Positions 6,198 to 9,695 of a stretch of DNA of 9,695 nt are shown here, one piece after another (within the stretch, counting starts at the first letter, position 1; every line of letters begins with the position of its first letter). The stretch is taken from NCBI GenBank assembly GCA_020050895.1, contig JAGVJW010000163.1:1-9695 (forward strand), written 5' to 3'. The notes below the pieces were generated by a model, which had not been told where the DNA came from, did no database searches, and worked only from the letters and a program-made list of their open reading frames with translations. The stretch comes from a bacterium (lineage in GTDB: Bacteria; Bacteroidota; Ignavibacteria; Kapaibacteriales; Kapaibacteriaceae). The translations under genes and the position numbers were made by a program.

Positions 6198-6967
6198 GCA
6201 TGCGCGCAGCGTATCGCTGATTCTACAATCGACCTGAAATATTCCATGGAGAGTGATGCACCGCCGACGAGTGCACCGCTAACGTGCTGACAAGAAAGTA
6301 TCTCATCCGCATTGTCGGCTGAAACACTACCGCCATACAATATTGGCATGTCGAGTATACCACGTTCCCTACAGCACTTTCGAATTGCAAGGTGCGCTTC
6401 TTCAATCTGTTCCGTCGTTGCTGAAATTCCCGTCCCGATAGCCCACACCGGCTCGTAAGCAATTACCGATGCATCAAGCATCAGCCGACCGCACACTGAA
6501 TGTATGCTATCGATTTGTTTACTGATCACATCTATGGTCTTCCCACGCTTCCGTTGTTCTACCGACTCACCGATACAGATAATCGGGCGCAATCCATTCG
6601 TCAGCGCCGCCAAAGCCTTCTTTCCAATGAGTTCATCAGTTTCGCATTGGTCTCGTCTGCGCTCCGAATGTCCAACAATCACCCATGTGCATCCCATCTC
6701 GGCTAGCATCGAAGGCGACACTTCTCCGGTGTAAGCTCCCGAATTTTCCCAGTGGCAATTCTGAGACCCCAATGCAACACCGGTCCCGTCCACAACATCA
6801 GCGATGTGTTCCATGCGGACAAACGTCGGGCAGAGCACAATGGTATGTCCCTCGCCAACAGCCTTCGTAAAAGTATTTAATAATCTCTTCTTGAGTTCTG
6901 GCTCCTGAGAATTCTCAAATTCAGAGACATTCATTTTGTGATTCCCGACAATAAAATAGTGCCTCAT
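6194..6967 (-). CDS. tpiA: Triosephosphate isomerase
   Basis: TpiA interconverts dihydroxyacetone phosphate and glyceraldehyde-3-phosphate in glycolysis and gluconeogenesis. The 257-residue TIM barrel has all catalytic parts: N9 and K11 in GNHKMN, H100 in VGHSERRRD, E172 in AYEPVWAIGTG (the mobile loop begins at 175), YGGSV (211-215) and ALVGGASL (232-239). The near-invariant Trp of GNWKMN is His, and loop 6 reads GTGISAT instead of the common GTGKTAT or GTGVAAT. The start ATG overlaps the stop of the lptC-like gene by ATGA; an AGGAG lies at 6978-6982, ten bases upstream. The next gene, pgsA, also begins in an ATGA overlap. Dihydroxyacetone phosphate is the precursor of glycerol-3-phosphate used by PgsA, which may explain its place here; that link is inference. 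Confidence 0.97.
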   Translation of the reverse strand: MRHYFIVGNHKMNVSEFENSQEPELKKRLLNTFTKAVGEGHTIVLCPTFVRMEHIADVVDGTGVALGSQNCHWENSGAYTGEVSPSMLAEMGCTWVIVGHSERRRDQCETDELIGKKALAALTNGLRPIICIGESVEQRKRGKTIDVISKQIDSIHSVCGRLMLDASVIAYEPVWAIGTGISATTEQIEEAHLAIRKCCRERGILDMPILYGGSVSADNADEILSCQHVSGALVGGASLSMEYFRSIVESAIRCAHA

Positions 6968-7491
6968 TGCTTGTGCACTCCTCTGACCTTAAAGATTCTG
7001 TACGAGGAAAGGAATTGATCGGATTCCAGCCCCTTACCATCAATTGTTTCGCTTGGAGATACAATATGAACAATTTCATTAGTACTGATACGCTGTGTTT
7101 CCTCGTCCCACAGCAATCGTGTGGTAGTTAAGAGTGTCCTCGATGAATCCGACCAGACCCGCACGTTACCGATGGCTACCATATTCTTTGTGCCGTCATC
7201 AATTTCCGCGCTGTCGGAATCTAGTTCTGCAACCCTTTGTTGCGTGGTCTTGTCGAAAAATTCAATATGCACGTGGTTACCTAGTAGCGTTTGCTTTCTG
7301 TCTTCGTACACTTTTGCTTCTCCAGCAGTGAGGACTGCCTTAGTACGCGCAGAATCGGTAAACAACACTCTAACGTTGAACGATAAATGCAAGGGGGCGG
7401 TTAGAAACGGGTCTTCAGATGCTCGTTGGATTGGATCATGCGGAGTACAGCCTATGATAAACAATGGTAATATCAAGAACAAGGCAAGCAT
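6964..7491 (-). CDS. lptC: LptC-like LPS export lipoprotein
   Basis: LptC is the periplasmic bridge that receives LPS from the inner-membrane LptBFG transporter and passes it to LptA. The 175-residue protein opens with a hydrophobic stretch ending in the lipobox FIIGC, with Cys at 15, so it is probably a lipoprotein rather than TM-anchored as in E. coli. The rest is beta-rich and LptC-like: LTAGEAKVYED, an ELDSDSAEIDDGT segment, MVAIGNVRVWS, and TRLLWDEETQRI near 133-144. A TTG at 7506 is an alternative start overlapping kdsA by 13 bases. I prefer ATG 7491, two bases after the kdsA stop, because GGAG at 7501-7504 is spaced nine bases from it. The signal peptide has no Lys or Arg before its hydrophobic core, which is unusual. 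The neighbour kdsA makes an LPS precursor, supporting the role. Its stop overlaps the tpiA start. Confidence 0.85.
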   Translation of the reverse strand: MLALFLILPLFIIGCTPHDPIQRASEDPFLTAPLHLSFNVRVLFTDSARTKAVLTAGEAKVYEDRKQTLLGNHVHIEFFDKTTQQRVAELDSDSAEIDDGTKNMVAIGNVRVWSDSSRTLLTTTRLLWDEETQRISTNEIVHIVSPSETIDGKGLESDQFLSSYRIFKVRGVHKQ

Positions 7492-7493
7492 TA

Positions 7494-8273
7494 CTAGAGT
7501 CTCCAATGACGCAGCGCGCCATCAAGAAACGCTCCGACATCTGCAAGAGGAAGCTGCGTTGCCGCATCGGATAACGCACTGGCAGGATCGGGATGCGTTT
7601 CAAAGAACAGGCCATCAACGCCTGCTGCCACGGCAGCTCGGGCAAGCGCAGGCGCAAACTCCGGCTGTCCTCCCGATTCATTGCCGATTGATGGACGCTG
7701 CAAGGAATGCGTTGCATCAAAGAGTACAGGGAATCCCGACTTTTTCATTGTAACAATACCGCGAAAATCAACAACAAGATCATGGTATCCGAAACTTGTG
7801 CCGCGTTCCGTAAGCCAAATGTTATCGTTGCCAGCTTCGACAACTTTTCCCGCTGCCTTGATAACATCTTCCGGCGCCATAAACTGCGCTTTTTTAATGT
7901 TGACGACCTTACCCGTAACAGCAGCCGCTTCAAGCAGCGACGTCTGCCTACTAAGGAAGGCCGGAATCTGAAGAATGTCCACATATTCAGCTGCAATTGC
8001 TGCTTCGCTATCGGTGTGTATGTCCGTAAGCACCGGAATGCCAAATTCAGTGCGAACGTCGAGCAATGCCTTCAGAGCAAGCTCATCACCGATACCTTGA
8101 AAAGAATAGGCACTGGTGCGATTGGCTTTCCTGTACGACGATTTGAAGACAAGTTGTATCGGTCTGCTATTGCATTCCTTAACTAAATGTGCAGCAACAG
8201 TCTTCAACAATTCTGCCGATTCAACAACGCACGGTCCGGCTACAACTAAAAATCGGTGTGGATCAACCTGCAT
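7494..8273 (-). CDS. kdsA: 3-deoxy-8-phosphooctulonate synthase (KDO-8-phosphate synthase)
   Basis: KdsA condenses phosphoenolpyruvate with arabinose-5-phosphate to give KDO-8-phosphate, precursor of the KDO sugar of the LPS inner core. From ATG 8273 the protein has 259 residues. Motifs are FLVVAGPCVVES (8-19), a KANRTS loop (49-54), IPAFLSRQTSLL (103-114), ERGTSFGYHDLVVD (156-169), FDATHSLQRPS (185-195) and FFETHPDPASALSD (223-236). The Cys in AGPC, the His in DATH, the Glu in FFET and the Asp in ALSD correspond to the metal ligands of metal-dependent KdsA such as that of Aquifex; metal-independent enzymes have Asn for the Cys. So a metal-dependent enzyme is predicted. A TTG at 8315 could extend it by 14 residues, but that would overlap the ftsK start, and the shorter N-terminus matches the family. 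No Shine-Dalgarno is seen. Confidence 0.96.
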   Translation of the reverse strand: MQVDPHRFLVVAGPCVVESAELLKTVAAHLVKECNSRPIQLVFKSSYRKANRTSAYSFQGIGDELALKALLDVRTEFGIPVLTDIHTDSEAAIAAEYVDILQIPAFLSRQTSLLEAAAVTGKVVNIKKAQFMAPEDVIKAAGKVVEAGNDNIWLTERGTSFGYHDLVVDFRGIVTMKKSGFPVLFDATHSLQRPSIGNESGGQPEFAPALARAAVAAGVDGLFFETHPDPASALSDAATQLPLADVGAFLDGALRHWRL

Positions 8274-8280
8274 AATGCCG

Positions 8281-8300
8281 TGAAAATATCCATAAATTTC
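8281..8300. promoter_or_regulatory. Candidate overlapping divergent promoters for kdsA and ftsK
   Basis: The chosen starts of kdsA and ftsK are separated by only 35 bases (8274-8308). On the minus strand TGGATATTTTC (8292-8282) matches the element upstream of hup and contains a box like TAnnTTTG; TTGACA lies upstream at 8315-8310, with 20 bases between it and ATATTT. On the plus strand TAAATTTC (8293-8300) is one base from TAnnTTTG. The two boxes abut back to back and each ends eight bases from its ATG, so very short leaders would be expected. All of this is motif-based inference. Confidence 0.3.
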
Positions 8301-8308
8301 GCTGCAGC

Positions 8309-9695
8309 ATGTCAAAACGATCGGATAATATACCTATTCGGAGAAACGTTCATGGCCAGTCTGTTCACTCTGCCGAGCGGGACGACGCCGGCGTGAACCG
8401 GCACGGCGAACGAGCATCTTCGACCCAACAGGGAAAGCCTGAACCTAACGCTGATGCGATTCGGAAGAGAGTTAACGTCACTGCCCTTCTTCTGGGGCTG
8501 CTTGCTATTCTTCTCCTTATCGCACTTGTCTCCTACACCGTTAAAGACGAAGCAAACGCTCAGCTTTCGATGAGGGACGTATTCGGTGTTATCCGGGGCG
8601 ACAATGAACTTCGTAGTCGTTTTGAATCCACACACAACTGGCTTGGGCTTTTGGGCGCAGTTGTATCTCAATGGATGTATAGCGCCACCGTTGGAATGTG
8701 GTCGGTTTCATTCCCAATACTCATGCTGTTTTGGGCTCGCGATCTTCTTCGTTTTCAAAAGATAACTCCGCTCGTTGCCCGTCGAAGTATTGCCGTCATT
8801 GGAACAGTTGTGCTTGTTTCTGCGATTTTTTCAACTGCGCAGTTAATCATTCCTTCGGTCGATGCAATTTTTTGTGGCGCTATCGGACAGTTCATCGCCG
8901 GTACAACTGCACAGTTCGTTGGTAAGGCAGGAACGTCGATCATTTTGATCGTTGCCTTGGGATTCGTTGTCGTTTTCGGTTTCAATGTTCAACCGAGATC
9001 TGTTTTTGTATTCTCCAAGCTGGCCTTGGCTCGAATCAAGAATATTCTTACCTCACAAAACAAAGCACATGCAAATGCCGAGGATGTAGCAGCATCAGAT
9101 TCTGTTATCCGTCCGAAGGTTATTCTTCAGGATGAAGCCTCGTCGGACACACTTTCTCCAACAGTGAAGATTGTTCGCCAAACTCCGGGTGCACAGAAAC
9201 TCGACCCCGACGTCGTGCGCGAGAGGCTACAGCGCCTCCATCCGGTACGCAGTGCTACGGCGGATGAACATCTGCCTGGTGTGAGAGGACCTTCTGAACC
9301 TGGCGACGTTCCGGAGCTGCCGCTGTTTATTAAAGATGATGAGGATGATTCAGTACCAATCGAAATTCCCGAGGGCGCATTACCACGCCCCCTAACAATA
9401 AATGTTGAATCTGCACAGCCGGAAGAAGAGGTGAAACTTTCGAGTTCTACTCTTTATGATGAGCATATTGTTTACAAATTGCCACCCGCTTCGTTGTTGA
9501 TTGATATACCTGACGAAAGTATTGTTGACGATGATGAGCTTCAGGAGAATGCTCGCATCCTTCAGGAAAAATTAGAAACCTTTCGAGTGCGGATCGAAAA
9601 CCTTACTGTTCAGCCTGGTCCAGTTGTTACGCAGTATGAATTCGTTCCAGCAAGTGGTGTTAAGGTTGCGCAAATCGAGTCGCTTGCCGATGATA
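8309..9695 (+). CDS. ftsK: DNA translocase FtsK/SpoIIIE family, N-terminal part
   Basis: FtsK is a septum-anchored hexameric DNA pump that clears and unlinks chromosome ends at division. The first 462 residues are visible and the frame is still open at the right edge. A basic soluble leader (1-55) is followed by hydrophobic segments at about 57-78, 111-146, 159-181 and 208-226, the FtsK membrane domain. A low-complexity linker follows (about 245-380; acidic KDDEDD near 342-347). The start of the alpha domain comes next: YKLPPASLL (389-397), ELQENARILQEKLETF (410-425), TVQPGPVVTQYEF (433-445) and GVKVAQIESLADD (450-462). Walker A, Walker B and the gamma domain would lie beyond the window. ATG 8309 is the first start after an in-frame stop at 8273; GTG 8393 (codon 29) is the alternative. 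No Shine-Dalgarno is visible. It diverges from the envelope unit. Confidence 0.93.
   Translation, partial: MSKRSDNIPIRRNVHGQSVHSAERDDAGVNRHGERASSTQQGKPEPNADAIRKRVNVTALLLGLLAILLLIALVSYTVKDEANAQLSMRDVFGVIRGDNELRSRFESTHNWLGLLGAVVSQWMYSATVGMWSVSFPILMLFWARDLLRFQKITPLVARRSIAVIGTVVLVSAIFSTAQLIIPSVDAIFCGAIGQFIAGTTAQFVGKAGTSIILIVALGFVVVFGFNVQPRSVFVFSKLALARIKNILTSQNKAHANAEDVAASDSVIRPKVILQDEASSDTLSPTVKIVRQTPGAQKLDPDVVRERLQRLHPVRSATADEHLPGVRGPSEPGDVPELPLFIKDDEDDSVPIEIPEGALPRPLTINVESAQPEEEVKLSSSTLYDEHIVYKLPPASLLIDIPDESIVDDDELQENARILQEKLETFRVRIENLTVQPGPVVTQYEFVPASGVKVAQIESLADD

Noticed and set aside
7121..7753. Open frame of 210 codons on the plus strand across lptC and kdsA
   Set aside because: It is antisense to two genes with clear family motifs, spans their junction, and its translation shows no recognisable domain.
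7707..8186. Open frame of 159 codons on the plus strand
   Set aside because: Antisense to kdsA, whose motifs are complete; no domain in the translation.
8257..8265. TGTGGATCA in kdsA as a second DnaA box
   Set aside because: It has one mismatch to the consensus, lies inside conserved coding sequence and is 3 kb from the perfect box.
8274..8315. TTG at 8315 as the kdsA start
   Set aside because: It would overlap the ftsK start codon, coincides with a TTGACA promoter-like hexamer, and adds an unconserved leader.
8312..8671. Open frame of 119 codons on the minus strand
   Set aside because: Antisense to the N-terminus and first membrane helix of ftsK, which fits the FtsK family.
1..9695. Search for CRISPR arrays, tRNA or rRNA genes, insertion sequences, phage or defence genes
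   Set aside because: No regularly spaced repeats, tRNA-like cloverleaf or transposase motifs were seen; essentially all sequence is accounted for by housekeeping genes.

Overview
The window is a chromosomal housekeeping segment from a Gram-negative bacterium with a lipopolysaccharide (LPS) outer membrane, since it carries kdsA and an lptC-like lipoprotein gene. GC content looks close to 50% by eye. Shine-Dalgarno sequences are weak or absent before several genes. Some upstream regions carry elements resembling the Bacteroidota TAnnTTTG promoter box, and the HU protein has a lysine/alanine tail. Together these suggest the Bacteroidota/Chlorobiota/Ignavibacteria/Kapabacteria (FCB) neighbourhood, but this assignment is inference, not proof.

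All genes up to about 8.27 kb lie on the minus strand, so they are read from right to left. At the far right, ftsK (DNA translocase, cut by the window edge before its ATPase motor) runs on the plus strand, divergent from kdsA with only about 35 bases between the chosen starts. Reading leftward from that junction is a tight five-gene unit: kdsA (KDO-8-phosphate synthase), lptC-like lipoprotein, tpiA (triosephosphate isomerase), pgsA (phosphatidylglycerophosphate synthase) and pgpA (phosphatidylglycerophosphatase A). Two of its junctions are 4-base ATGA overlaps. The unit joins LPS synthesis and export with phosphatidylglycerol synthesis; tpiA feeds the triose-phosphate pool from which glycerol-3-phosphate, the PgsA substrate, is drawn.

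After a roughly 110-base regulatory gap holding a perfect DnaA-box sequence and a 9-base direct repeat comes a gene for an HU-type nucleoid protein, followed by a strong intrinsic terminator. Then comes a second unit: pyrB (aspartate carbamoyltransferase), carB (carbamoyl-phosphate synthase large subunit) and prmC (release-factor glutamine methyltransferase, cut by the left edge). PyrB and CarB catalyse consecutive steps of pyrimidine synthesis; the glutaminase subunit gene carA is not here.

No tRNA, rRNA, CRISPR array, insertion sequence, phage or defence gene is visible, and no gap without a gene exceeds about 110 bases. I see no undescribed multi-gene system. The points most worth checking are the hup upstream region, the overlapping kdsA/ftsK divergent promoter, possible leaderless transcripts, and the coupled LPS/phospholipid operon.
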